Translations under genes and position numbers: made by a program
In this document: piece by piece, positions 16,351-24,762 of the stretch
How positions within the stretch are numbered: the stretch's first letter is position 1
Layout: each line of letters starts with the position of its first letter
Assembly: GCA_964502525.1 (NCBI GenBank)
Contig: CAZCXH010000040.1
Coordinates: forward strand, 1-32,952
DNA length: 32,952 nucleotides
Direction: 5' to 3'
From: DATLYB01 sp964502525
GTDB taxonomy: Bacteria > Bacteroidota > Bacteroidia > Chitinophagales > CAIOSU01
The notes under the pieces: generated by a model
Database searches by the model: none
Told to the model about the DNA's origin: nothing
Seen by the model: the letters and a program-made list of their open reading frames with translations, nothing else

Positions 16351-17127
16351 TTACTTCGGAGCATATTGCTGCTGCATCTGCTCCATCCACTTCTCGCGCT
16401 CTTCCGGAGTCATGTTCTGAACGTCCTTCATCATCTGCTGAACATCAATACCCGCAGGGATGATAGTTCCGGTGGTTGATTTGGTGTAACCATTAAGGCT
16501 GAAGAGGGAAGCGGAATTATTTTTCTTTTCAGCCTTCACTAAATCAATCTGGATGGAATTGCCTTGTTCCGTAGTTTTTATCCTCACCGGAAATCCGCTG
16601 GCGCCTTTCGCTTCCAATGCTTTCGCGAGGTTTTCCTTGCCGGTATATTTTGTTTTTACCCTCATCATGTCCGCATAACCCGTCACTTCCTTGCTCATCC
16701 AATATTCCTGCGGGGTGTTGCCGCCTTTGCGAAGCACTTTCACGTGTGTTGCATTATACTCGTTCACCTTTTCCTTCCCGATCACCGTTACCTCATAATC
16801 CGATTCGGGCGCATCTTTCCAGTCTTCGTTATCTCCGGTTTCTATTTCAGTGTAACTCTTGTTTTTTTCGTCAAGCAGGAACACCTTGCCGGGATTTTCC
16901 TTCAGCACCAAACTCGTTATGCTGATTTGACCGCCACCCGGCAGGTTCGGAACGGTCATAGTAATGTCGCCCCGGCTATTCTCGTTTTGTGCGTAAGTTT
17001 TCATCACGCCTGACATGTTTGCCTCCTTTCCGGCCGATGTTATTTTAAACTCCATGTAGTAACCCTGCGGAAAGACGCTTGAGAAAAAAATTGAGAATGC
17101 CAGTGCAAGAAAAAATTGCTTGTTCAT
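16351..17127 (-). CDS. DUF4412 domain-containing exported protein
   Basis: The 258-residue protein has a signal peptide (MNKQFFLALAFSIFFSSVFP, then QGYYMEF). The next segment, with the phrase MSGVMKTYAQN and the later KVFLLDEKNKSYTEIE, is the DUF4412 pattern: beta strands resembling LolA-type lipoprotein-handling folds. The C-terminus is a polar helix rich in Met/Gln/Glu (DVQQMMKDVQNMTPEEREKW). Probably periplasmic or outer-membrane associated. No enzyme motif is present. It stands alone, convergent with the DUF983 gene and followed upstream by a repeat-filled gap. Confidence 0.8.
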   Translation of the reverse strand: MNKQFFLALAFSIFFSSVFPQGYYMEFKITSAGKEANMSGVMKTYAQNENSRGDITMTVPNLPGGGQISITSLVLKENPGKVFLLDEKNKSYTEIETGDNEDWKDAPESDYEVTVIGKEKVNEYNATHVKVLRKGGNTPQEYWMSKEVTGYADMMRVKTKYTGKENLAKALEAKGASGFPVRIKTTEQGNSIQIDLVKAEKKNNSASLFSLNGYTKSTTGTIIPAGIDVQQMMKDVQNMTPEEREKWMEQMQQQYAPK

Positions 17128-17240
17128 GACTTTAAATTTTTAATCGTCCGAAAATTAACAGATTTTCATTATTGTCCGACTACAAAAGACTAAAAAATCG
17201 GGTGTTGGGCTAAAAACTCAGAAGGGCGCGTATCCTCTTA

Positions 17241-17260
17241 CCCCGCGCTTCAACGCGGGG
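17241..17260. repeat. CCCCGCG hairpin
   Basis: CCCCGCG (17241-17247) and CGCGGGG (17254-17260) form a 7-base-pair stem with a 6-base loop CTTCAA. It lies upstream of the DUF4412 gene and downstream of the beta-propeller gene. It resembles dispersed CCCCGCG-type hairpins of Bacteroidota and has no T-run. Confidence 0.55.
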
Positions 17261-17270
17261 AATAAAACTT

Positions 17271-17425
17271 ATAACCACGGTTACAACCGCAATACTTGAG
17301 TCCGCTCTGAAAAGTCATCGGATGAATGCTCTATAAAAATCACGCGATGCGTAACTGCTTCTATACCGTCCTATCAGCAATTCATCCGATGACTATATGG
17401 TATAACAACGGTTGCAACCGCAATA
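17271..17425. repeat. inverted-repeat element flanked by 24-base direct repeats
   Basis: Two direct repeats, 17271-17294 and 17402-17425, are identical at 22 of 24 positions (core ACGGTTxCAACCGCAATA). Between them, AGTCATCGGATGAAT (17313-17327) is repeated as its exact complement at 17380-17394, with 52 bases between the arms. This looks like a small insertion flanked by long duplicated sequence. It has no coding capacity. Confidence 0.65.
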
Positions 17426-17427
17426 GC

Positions 17428-19500
17428 TTATTGCCTGACGATTTCCTTCGTGACGCTGAACTTACCGGCTTGCGCTGACAGGAAATATTTTCCTTGCGGC
17501 AATTCACCGAAATTAATTTCAGAGTTATTCGCAAATGAAGGAATTTCTATAACGCATTTTCCGGTAAGATCAAACACTTTAAGATTAATATTCTTTTCTG
17601 AAGGAATGCCGGAAATATTCAACCTCAAATATGCTGTTGTTGGATTGGGAAACGCTTCCGCAGCAGGCTGAACTTCGTTGATTCCCGCAGGAACCGAATC
17701 AATTTTTTCTTCCGGGCCATCAATCCTCACCACTTCATTGTTCGTACGGTTTACGTACCAAATCCTGCCATCAGGGCCGATCTTAATTCCCTGAACTCCC
17801 GGCTGCCCGGTCTGAATGCGCCCCAATTCCATCACCGGTGATACACCGATATCGTATATGATAATATCGCCATTGCTGTGATCGCTCACCAGCAGTCTAT
17901 TGTCCATCACATCAATGCCGCTCGGCTCTGTCAGCCCCGAAGTGACAAGGGTTTCCTGCATCACGCCTGTATAGCGCTTGCACTCTGCGAGCGGTTCCGC
18001 ATAAGGAGTGAGATTGGCTGTCGGATCACCTGTGGTAATGTCCATGCGCAAGATCCGCTGGTTGCCTCCATCCACGATATAAAGCCATTTTTTTTGCTCG
18101 TCAATAACGAGATGCGATGGAACGGTGTTGTTCAACTTCTTCACCTGCACTTCAGGGTAGCGCCACACCAACGCATCGCTGTGGTCATCATTGCCGGGAC
18201 CGTGGTCTTTCCGGAAATCATATCTTACAATATTTCCCGCATCACCATCAAAAATCCAAAAAACATTTTCTCTTTCTGCAGCAATACCCATCGCGAAGGG
18301 CGACTGATGGAGCATATCAAGGTGGCTGCCATTACCTCCGGAAGGCTCCGCGTAAATGGTCATATCGCTTGACCACAGCGTGGGTCCCGTGAATTTTGCC
18401 GAGCCATGATTGGCATCAAGAACTCCGGGGGAAGTAGCGAAGTTGGTATTCTCACTGAATGCGATGCCGGTGGGAAGGCTCATGAAATGCCATGCGTTGC
18501 CGTCCCGCTTGTGAACCGCAGTTTGCGCGGACGTTCCCGCCTTGAATAACGTTACTGTGCTGCCGCCCTGGTTTTCGGTGTCTTCGTTAATGATCCACAA
18601 ATCATAATTTCTCAGAACGGGATGAAAATCCAGGTCGCGCGGCTTGTTCAAGCCGCTGGTTGAGTTGCCGATCACGGTATAGGTGAGCGTATCGGTCAAA
18701 TACTGGTCAATGAGATTTGGCGCGGGCTTGCCGATGATGATAGTTTTCACGAGCGTGTCATTGCCGTTGCTCATATCGGCCTGACCGTTCACGCTGCTGA
18801 TCCAAACTTTGATCGCATAGGTTCCCGTATCGGTAACATTCCATGGATTGGCAAGCGCAAATTCATATTCTGCATCATAGGGTAAAATTGAAAAGCCGGT
18901 GATGCTTTCAGATACGGGCGTGCTGTTATTTGCCGAGTAAGAAATTGTAAGAGAATGAATAGTGCTCGATCCGAAATTGTAAACTTTGCCTTTCACCGGA
19001 ATATCGCCTGCCGGGTAATAATTGTTGGTGGCGATCTGAAGGAGTCCGCCATTAACCGATAAAGCCGGGGAGGCGTTAAATGCGAAGACGTCATTATCGC
19101 CCATGCCCTGGAAATTATAAAGCGGCAGCCCGTCAATCATCACCGCGAACTTAAAGCCGCCATCAATGTAATCGTCAACATATTTTATAGAATAATCATT
19201 TCCGGCAACAAGGCAGTGGGGACCTGATGAAATGGTTTGGTTGCTGCCGTAGCCGTTGCCCGATGTGGCGTCCTGCTGCCCGGCACCGCTGCAACCCACC
19301 TGCGCTGCGTTGCCGCCTTCGGCAACATTGCCGGCACTGCAACTGCCCGAAGCAGGAAACAGCGCCCAGTAGCCTTCATAGCCGTAGAGGTCGGTAGCGA
19401 TTTCAATGGTAACGGGCGTTTCGCCCGCTGAGCATTGAGCTGAAATTTCAGTTTGCGCAAACAGCAAGCCGAAGAGCAGGAGTGCAGGATAGCTTTTCAT
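17428..19500 (-). CDS. secreted beta-propeller (NHL-like) protein with T9SS sorting domain
   Basis: The frame is open from 19515 (695 residues). A TATCTTTA promoter-like sequence lies directly against that ATG, so the second Met at 19500 (690 residues, MKSYPALLLFGLLF) is preferred. It gives a normal signal peptide. The N-terminal part (to about 270) has Cys/Gly-rich and CARDB/Ig-like strands. The middle holds propeller-type blades: SHLVIDEQKKWLYIVDGGNQ, SGIDVMDNRLLVSDHSNGDI and QGIKIGPDGRIWYVNRTNNE. The last 75 residues (AFPNPTTAYLRLNI to VTKEIVRQ) are a T9SS type A sorting domain. Predicted to be surface-exposed or secreted. Ligand or enzyme activity cannot be assigned. Confidence 0.85.
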   Translation of the reverse strand: MKSYPALLLFGLLFAQTEISAQCSAGETPVTIEIATDLYGYEGYWALFPASGSCSAGNVAEGGNAAQVGCSGAGQQDATSGNGYGSNQTISSGPHCLVAGNDYSIKYVDDYIDGGFKFAVMIDGLPLYNFQGMGDNDVFAFNASPALSVNGGLLQIATNNYYPAGDIPVKGKVYNFGSSTIHSLTISYSANNSTPVSESITGFSILPYDAEYEFALANPWNVTDTGTYAIKVWISSVNGQADMSNGNDTLVKTIIIGKPAPNLIDQYLTDTLTYTVIGNSTSGLNKPRDLDFHPVLRNYDLWIINEDTENQGGSTVTLFKAGTSAQTAVHKRDGNAWHFMSLPTGIAFSENTNFATSPGVLDANHGSAKFTGPTLWSSDMTIYAEPSGGNGSHLDMLHQSPFAMGIAAERENVFWIFDGDAGNIVRYDFRKDHGPGNDDHSDALVWRYPEVQVKKLNNTVPSHLVIDEQKKWLYIVDGGNQRILRMDITTGDPTANLTPYAEPLAECKRYTGVMQETLVTSGLTEPSGIDVMDNRLLVSDHSNGDIIIYDIGVSPVMELGRIQTGQPGVQGIKIGPDGRIWYVNRTNNEVVRIDGPEEKIDSVPAGINEVQPAAEAFPNPTTAYLRLNISGIPSEKNINLKVFDLTGKCVIEIPSFANNSEINFGELPQGKYFLSAQAGKFSVTKEIVRQ

Positions 19501-19561
19501 GAAGGGGAATTTCATTAAAGATAACCATTGAATGGAATACTTTCACTGCAGCAGTTTTTAG

Positions 19562-19641
19562 GTCGGGTAGAGCGGGGAAGTTTCACCCCCACCCTCTCAC
19601 AGAACCGTACGTGACAGTCTCCCCCGATCATATCGGGGCTC
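19562..19641 (-). mobile_element. decayed group II intron 3' end (domains V-VI)
   Basis: On the minus strand the sequence reads GAGCC, an anomalous CCGATATGATCGGG stretch, then GACTGTCACGTACGGTTC and TGTGAGAGGGTGGGGGTGAAA, ending CTCTACCCGAC. The CACGTACGGTTC and GTGAGAGGNTGGGGGTGAAA strings are what I know from bacterial group II intron domain V and VI. The domain V stem appears about 6 bases longer than the usual 34, with a CCCCGAT/ATCGGGG hairpin inside it. No intron-encoded reverse transcriptase or 5' part is present, so this is a remnant. Confidence 0.6.
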
Positions 19642-19652
19642 TTGTTAATCTT

Positions 19653-19745
19653 AAGGGCTGTTCTAAAAATTCAACAACATACTTCCTTTCCGGATGGAGA
19701 GGGCTGGAGTGAGGCGCAAAAAGAGCATTTTTTAGACCTGCTCTG
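19653..19745. mobile_element. MITE-like element, decayed copy 2
   Basis: The left end AAGGGCTGTTCTAAAAATT differs from copy 1 by one base. The core keeps CAACA.TACTTCCTTTCC, GGATGGAGAGGGCTGG and GTGAGGCG, then AAAAAGAGCA and TTTTTTAGA. The right end CCTGCTCT has diverged from the left end. It lies 180 bases upstream of the first PhyH gene. Confidence 0.65.
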
Positions 19746-19924
19746 AAGTCATATCGCGCCAGCCACCATGACGGTTGACAGGTTGCCAGAATGATATATC
19801 TCAGGGTGTGACAACGTGTATTTTGGTACTTTTACCTTCTGTCTGCGTAACTGCGGGCATACATGAAAAGATAATTCCCTTTCCGGTTTATTGACCTGAA
19901 ATGGTGACCGTTAAAGTTTTTCGC

Positions 19925-20767
19925 ATGAAGAAGATGTTCAAAGATGCAAGTTTGCAGCGCCAGTTTGAAAGAGACGGCTATGTGGCAATCCCTTTTTTGT
20001 CTAAGGAAGAGGTGGCCGGGCTGCTGAAACTTTATGCTGAGTTGAAAAATGAACATGATACCATAACGCCCGTTCATTCCACAAGCGATACCAATAAACC
20101 TGAATTGATACGCAAGGTTGACAAAGCGATAAGGGAAATTACCGGATCGCGGTTTGATGATGTTTTTTTTGAGTGCAAAATATTTCTCACCAACTTTTTG
20201 ATAAAGGAACCCGGAGAAGACTCGGCCATATTCCCGCATTACGACTGGACGTTTGTGGATGAGGGCAAATATGCCTCGGTGAGCGCATGGTGTCCGCTGG
20301 TGGATGTTGACGCCAGTAATGGCTACCTCAGCGTATTGAAAGGCAGCCACCGTTTTGCCAGGACCTTGCGCGCCTCACCGGATTGTCCGTTTGCGTTTGA
20401 TGGCGTGTTGGATATTATTGACCAGTATATGGTTGCGGTGCCCATGAAAGCCGGGGAAGCGCTGATTTATAACCATGCATTGGTGCACAGTTCCACGCCA
20501 AACTTGTCGGGGAAGTCGCGCCCTATCTGCGTGTTGGGAGTGGTGCCGCAGGAGGCAGACCTGTATCTGCACTACCGCCATCCCGGCCCCGGGAAAAGAA
20601 AAATTGAAAAGTTTATCGTTGATACGGAATTCTTTTATGACTACATAAAGCACGGAAGGCCGAGAGGAGCGAAAAGTCTCGGCAGCGTGGACTTTGATTT
20701 TCCCTTGCTGTCGAAAGATGAATTCCTGCGGCTGGTTGAGCAGCAAAACATGGCTGAAAAAGTTTAA
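19925..20767 (+). CDS. PhyH1: phytanoyl-CoA dioxygenase-like Fe(II)/2OG oxygenase
   Basis: This is the first gene of the plus-strand half of the array, 280 residues from ATG 19925. An upstream ATG at 19901 is in frame, but 19925 matches the N-termini of the paralogues (MFKDASLQRQFERDGYVAIPF). The iron triad is His105-x-Asp107 in FPHYDWTFVDE and His188 in ALVHSSTPN; Arg199 in SGKSR is the 2-oxoglutarate-binding candidate. The core block WCPLVDVDASNGYL and GSHRF follow HxD as in PhyH proteins. The C-terminus has RPRGAKSLGSVDFDFP, a motif shared with several siblings. PhyH enzymes hydroxylate with O2 and 2-oxoglutarate. The substrate is unknown. Cytoplasmic, with no signal peptide. Confidence 0.9.
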   Translation: MKKMFKDASLQRQFERDGYVAIPFLSKEEVAGLLKLYAELKNEHDTITPVHSTSDTNKPELIRKVDKAIREITGSRFDDVFFECKIFLTNFLIKEPGEDSAIFPHYDWTFVDEGKYASVSAWCPLVDVDASNGYLSVLKGSHRFARTLRASPDCPFAFDGVLDIIDQYMVAVPMKAGEALIYNHALVHSSTPNLSGKSRPICVLGVVPQEADLYLHYRHPGPGKRKIEKFIVDTEFFYDYIKHGRPRGAKSLGSVDFDFPLLSKDEFLRLVEQQNMAEKV

Positions 20768-20778
20768 AATATTCTTAT

Positions 20779-21618
20779 TTGAATCCGCTTTTTAAAGACA
20801 AACGGCTTGACGAGAAATACAAGGCAAATGGATTTGTTGTAGTTCCGTTTGCCGGCAACGAACAATTGGATGAGTTAAGGAAGTTGTTTCAGAGCCTTTC
20901 GGAAAAAGCGAATTCAGCAAACGGATTTTATTACAGCCTGCTGACCAATAATCTTGATGGAAACATGAGGATCAGGAATGAGATAAAAAAGATTCTGGAA
21001 CCCGGCTATCAACGCATCTTTGTCAACTATCAATCGTTCTCCGAATCATTCCTTGCCAAGCAGCCGGCATCGGGCGAGATGCTGCTTCACCAGGATTGGA
21101 GTTATGTTGACGAGGATAAGTACGGCATTGCCACTGTCTGGTGTCCGCTGATGAACATCACTGCCGGCAATGGCGCTTTGTTTGCCATAAAAGGCAGCCA
21201 TCGTTTTTTCAAAACTTACCGTTCCGGAAGCCTTCCCACCTCAAGAATTGAAGCTGACGAAAACCTGCAAAAGCATCTTTCGGTGATCGAGGTGAATGAA
21301 GGCAGCGCAGCCATTTTTCACCCTGCTGTGTTTCACGGCTCCTTCCCGAATAAAAGCGACAAGTTAAGGGTGATTGCTTGCGCCCTTGTGAAGGAGGACT
21401 GCGCTTCCCTGACTTATTATCATAAAAAAAACGAGTTGGAGGCAGAGGCTTATTATGTTTCTGAAAAAATACTCATGGAAGAGATTGGCGCGCTGGCAGC
21501 GGGAGAACAAACCCGGAAAGGAGTTTATGCAAAAACCGTTCAGCGTGAAGTAACACAAGTTTCTTCCGAAGATTTAATGGAAAAAATTTCAACCCGGGAA
21601 ACAACGGCATTAACTTAA
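20779..21618 (+). CDS. PhyH2: PhyH-like Fe(II)/2OG oxygenase, TTG start
   Basis: The gene starts at TTG 20779, 11 bases after PhyH1, giving MNPLFKDKRLDEKYKANGF, which aligns with siblings. It has 279 residues. Iron ligands are His104-x-Asp106 (LHQDWSYVDE) and His186 (VFHGSFPN). Arg197 (DKLR) is the 2OG candidate. It keeps WCPLMNITAGNGAL and KGSHRFFKTYRSG. It lacks the C-terminal RPxxG motif seen in PhyH1, 4, 6 and 7, ending instead with a polar stretch. It forms a closer pair with PhyH3, which shares VFHGSFPN, KxSD and RSGS. A TTG start is inferred because no ATG is available in the right place. Confidence 0.88.
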   Translation: MNPLFKDKRLDEKYKANGFVVVPFAGNEQLDELRKLFQSLSEKANSANGFYYSLLTNNLDGNMRIRNEIKKILEPGYQRIFVNYQSFSESFLAKQPASGEMLLHQDWSYVDEDKYGIATVWCPLMNITAGNGALFAIKGSHRFFKTYRSGSLPTSRIEADENLQKHLSVIEVNEGSAAIFHPAVFHGSFPNKSDKLRVIACALVKEDCASLTYYHKKNELEAEAYYVSEKILMEEIGALAAGEQTRKGVYAKTVQREVTQVSSEDLMEKISTRETTALT

Positions 21619-21628
21619 AAAGTTCGAC

Positions 21629-22480
21629 TTGAAGGCGCTATTTAAAAACAACAAGCTCCATGAGGAGTATGAGCGAAACGGCTGTGTTGTCATCAACCTC
21701 TTCAGCAAGGAAATGGTGAGCGAGCTGAAGCAGTTCTACTTTGCTGAATTCGGTGATCAGGCCCGGGGACTTTATACAACTCACAGCCACAGCAGCGGTG
21801 AAAAAAATGTGCAGCTCCACAATAAACTGGGAAGTATGATCCGCAGCGACCTCGAAAAAGTGTTCCGGGATTTTGAGTTTGTGGTGAACCATTATGTGGT
21901 GAAGTCGAATGTAAACTCGGAAGAGTTCCGTCTTCACCAGGATTGGAACATCGTTGATGAAGATACGACCCAGGCAGCGCACATCTGGTGTCCGCTCCAG
22001 GATACTTCGGAAAAGAACGGGGGCATGTTTGTCGTGAAAGGGAGCCACCGGTTTTTCGATAACCTGCGTTCGGGTTCGATGGGACTCAGGTTTATCAACC
22101 GGACGCCTTTGGTCAAAAAGCATCTCACTGTTTTTAATATGCAGGCGGGAGAAGCCCTGGTGTATAAGCAAGCGCTTTTTCACGGCTCTTTTCCCAACAA
22201 TTCGGATTCGAGCAGGGTGGTCATGCTTTCAAGCATCAGGGAAAAAACCGGAGAGTGGCTGTACTACCAGAAGAGAAGCAACGACAAGGGAGACGGGATG
22301 GTGGATGCTTACGCAATGGATACGAAAACATTTTTGCACCAGCTTCCTGCCTATGAAAAAGGGAGCGATCCTGCCGGTATTCCGATTGCGAGTTCATTTG
22401 CAAACAGCCGACTCAGCACATTTTCAATCAACGATGAACTATTTGAAAAACAATTAAGTAAAAAAGAAATTTTTGCATAA
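21629..22480 (+). CDS. PhyH3: PhyH-like Fe(II)/2OG oxygenase, TTG start
   Basis: The gene starts at TTG 21629, 10 bases after PhyH2, giving MKALFKNNKLHEEYERNGC. It has 283 residues. The triad is His103-x-Asp105 (LHQDWNIVDE) and His185 (ALFHGSFPN). Arg196 is the 2OG candidate. WCPLQDTSEKNGGMF and KGSHRFFDNLRSGS are the remaining core blocks. The last 60 residues are low in motif content and lack the RPxxG tail, like PhyH2. Its stop codon abuts the ATG of PhyH4 directly, so the two are almost certainly co-translated. The substrate is not known. Confidence 0.88.
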   Translation: MKALFKNNKLHEEYERNGCVVINLFSKEMVSELKQFYFAEFGDQARGLYTTHSHSSGEKNVQLHNKLGSMIRSDLEKVFRDFEFVVNHYVVKSNVNSEEFRLHQDWNIVDEDTTQAAHIWCPLQDTSEKNGGMFVVKGSHRFFDNLRSGSMGLRFINRTPLVKKHLTVFNMQAGEALVYKQALFHGSFPNNSDSSRVVMLSSIREKTGEWLYYQKRSNDKGDGMVDAYAMDTKTFLHQLPAYEKGSDPAGIPIASSFANSRLSTFSINDELFEKQLSKKEIFA

Positions 22481-23389
22481 ATGAAAAACGACATCATCAT
22501 TAAGGATGCAACCGTAGAAAAAACCCTTCAACAGGATGGATGGATGGTAGTGCCCGCCCTCAATGCGAATGACATGGCAGAACTGCACCGTCTGTATGAA
22601 ACTTATTTCCCAAAATTCAACGTGCCCGGTAAATTCAACTTCAACAGCAATGCCGACATCCCCTCAGAAGTGCGCGTGAAAATCAGCAGCGGGGTGGAAA
22701 AGGTGTTCAGGCCTCACCTTGACAGGCTCTTCGGCAACTACAAGTTTGTGGTCGGGCTGATTTTCATCAAACAATCTTCCTCCGATCCGATGGCGGAGGT
22801 CGGGATGCACTTTGACCCCACCCTGCTTATGGACGAGCATAAGAACAGGCACATCAACATGTGGTGTCCGCTGATGGATGTTGAAGAAAACAGTGGCGCC
22901 ATGCAGGTGATAAGCGGCAGCCATATGTTCTTTCCTGCGGTGCACGGAAAAACCATCCCGTTTCCGTTCTCAAAGATCACGGATTCGCTTTATGAAGTGA
23001 AGGAATGTGTCTGCATGAAAGCGGGAGAGGCGCTGTTTTTCGATAACCGCATCATTCACATGACCAAGCCGAACCTGTCCGGGAAAACACGGATTTCTGT
23101 CATTCTGACGATTGTTGCCCCGGAGGCGCAGTATATCAGCCTGTACCGCGACCCGAACAGGAAGGACGCGCCAATTGAGGTTTACTATCAGGATGACGGT
23201 TATCATCTGCATCCGCTTTTTGACAATTCATTCGAGCGGCCCAGGATAGGCAGGAGGGTTGGAAATCTGGATTATGATATTTTCTATGTGAACAAAGACG
23301 AATTTTTTGATCTCGTCAGAAATCCGCGTCCCTTTAAAGACTTCAACTACAGGATTGTCCCGGAGAAAGCGGGCGTCCTGAATGCGTAG
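22481..23389 (+). CDS. PhyH4: divergent PhyH-like Fe(II)/2OG oxygenase
   Basis: The ATG at 22481 follows the PhyH3 stop with no gap. The protein is 302 residues. The HxD site is His110-Phe-Asp112 followed by Pro (GMHFDPTLLMDE), unlike the HQDW of most siblings. His193 (IIHMTKPNLS) and Arg204 (GKTR) complete the site. It keeps MWCPLMDVEENSGAM and SGSHMFF. The tail RPRIGRRVGNLDYD matches the motif of PhyH1. It is the last dioxygenase before the ATPase gene, 61 bases upstream. The changed residue after Asp suggests a different substrate pocket. Catalytic residues are intact, so it is probably active. Confidence 0.88.
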   Translation: MKNDIIIKDATVEKTLQQDGWMVVPALNANDMAELHRLYETYFPKFNVPGKFNFNSNADIPSEVRVKISSGVEKVFRPHLDRLFGNYKFVVGLIFIKQSSSDPMAEVGMHFDPTLLMDEHKNRHINMWCPLMDVEENSGAMQVISGSHMFFPAVHGKTIPFPFSKITDSLYEVKECVCMKAGEALFFDNRIIHMTKPNLSGKTRISVILTIVAPEAQYISLYRDPNRKDAPIEVYYQDDGYHLHPLFDNSFERPRIGRRVGNLDYDIFYVNKDEFFDLVRNPRPFKDFNYRIVPEKAGVLNA

Positions 23390-23450
23390 AAGTTCATCCC
23401 TTTGGCAGAATAGTGTGAACTTTGACGAGTAATAAACGCGCTGCCGCTTC

Positions 23451-24746
23451 ATGCCGCCTCCGGTAATTTCCGTACAGAATATATCTAAAAAATATAGAAT
23501 TTCCGGTGCCAGGAACCATCCTGTGCCGATGGCAACATCTTCACCGGGGACGGGACTGAACGGACAAGACGAATTCTGGGCATTAAAGAATATTTCATTT
23601 GATGTGCATCAGGGAGAAGTTCTTGGCATTATCGGAAAGAACGGCTCGGGCAAAAGCACACTGCTGAAAATATTGAGCGGCATCACAAAACCCACTTCGG
23701 GTTCAGCAAGAATTAAAGGCACGGTTTCCGCCATACTGGAAGTTGGGTTCGGCTTCCATCCCGATTTATCCGGATTGGAAAACATCTATTTGTACGGAAG
23801 AATGATCGGCATGAGCAGAACCAGCATAGATTCACGCGTTGAGGAGATTGTGAAATACAGCGGCATTGGGAAATTCATTCACGAGCCTGTAAAATTCTAC
23901 TCCAATGGCATGTATCTGCGGCTTGCAGTGGCCGTAGTCATATACAGTGATGTTAAAATACTGCTGCTTGATGAAGTGCTGTCGGTAGGCGATGCGGAAT
24001 TCAGGAGGAAGACAGCGGAAAAAATCCAGTCAATACTGGACCTGAACACGGGCATAACCATCCTGCTGGTGTCGCATAGCATGAACGAAGTGCTGCAACT
24101 GTGCAACCGCTGCATATTGCTGGAGGATGGCGGGAAGGTGTTTGATGGCAAGGTTTCTGAAGTCGTGGGTAATTACATCGAAACTACGATGGTGGAAAAA
24201 GCCGATGCCATTCCCGGATTCTTGCATGAGCCTGATTCATTTGCCTGGGAATGGCATGACATGGAGCACGCCCCGGGAAATGACAGCGTCAGAATGCATA
24301 AGGTGGAGATCAAAGCAAAGAGGGATGGTGCCGGAAATGTAATATACATCGAGGATGATGTTGAGGTGGAAGTGCAATTCTGGAAGCTGCAGAAAGAGAT
24401 GACTATTCAATTGATGCTCCTGTTTCATAATATGACCAACCTGCCTGTATTCTATGCGGCAACCGTTCATAACAAGTCAGGCATTGAGGTCAGCAAAAGG
24501 TTCAGGGACGATACCGGACTATTGAGCATGAAGTGCTTGGTGAACGGTAATTTTTTTAATCATGGGAACTACTCCATGCAAATCAGGTTTGGCCGCGACT
24601 CAAAGACAGAACTTTATATGCACAAGGAATTATTTCACTTCAAGGTTCAGGAAGACCCTGCAGTATCTTATTTCAACCTGCGCGATATGCAGGTCGCACT
24701 CCGCCCTTCATTTTTATGGACGTATGATAAGGTAAGCCCGTTGTAG
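23451..24746 (+). CDS. wzt: Wzt-type ABC exporter ATP-binding protein with C-terminal cargo domain
   Basis: This is the ATPase of a polysaccharide/glycolipid ABC exporter, 431 residues. Walker A GKNGSGKST is at 62-70, the Wzt-style signature YSNGMYLRLAVAV at 150-162, Walker B ILLLDEV at 170-176 and the H-loop His209. An insertion of about 18 residues lies near 20-40 before the first beta strand. Residues of about 255-431 form a separate beta-rich domain like the Wzt_C carbohydrate-binding domain (DVEVEVQFWKL, LPVFYAATVHNK, FNHGNYSMQIRFGR). In Wzt proteins that domain recognises the modified end of the exported glycan. Its permease partner is not adjacent but at 30457-31272 on the other strand. 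It converges with PhyH5 (16 bases between stops). Confidence 0.9.
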   Translation: MPPPVISVQNISKKYRISGARNHPVPMATSSPGTGLNGQDEFWALKNISFDVHQGEVLGIIGKNGSGKSTLLKILSGITKPTSGSARIKGTVSAILEVGFGFHPDLSGLENIYLYGRMIGMSRTSIDSRVEEIVKYSGIGKFIHEPVKFYSNGMYLRLAVAVVIYSDVKILLLDEVLSVGDAEFRRKTAEKIQSILDLNTGITILLVSHSMNEVLQLCNRCILLEDGGKVFDGKVSEVVGNYIETTMVEKADAIPGFLHEPDSFAWEWHDMEHAPGNDSVRMHKVEIKAKRDGAGNVIYIEDDVEVEVQFWKLQKEMTIQLMLLFHNMTNLPVFYAATVHNKSGIEVSKRFRDDTGLLSMKCLVNGNFFNHGNYSMQIRFGRDSKTELYMHKELFHFKVQEDPAVSYFNLRDMQVALRPSFLWTYDKVSPL

Positions 24747-24762
24747 GATTCAACTTTACTCT

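Larger units (their letters stand above)
17128..17427. other. repeat-rich gap, no gene seen
   Basis: This 300-base interval holds the CCCCGCG hairpin at 17241-17260 and the direct-repeat-flanked inverted-repeat element at 17271-17425, both described separately. No plausible start signal or open frame of protein-like composition is present on either strand. Confidence 0.5.

Noticed and set aside
17241..17425. CRISPR array
   Set aside because: Only two direct repeats occur, with one unequal spacer containing an inverted repeat, and no cas genes are in the window.
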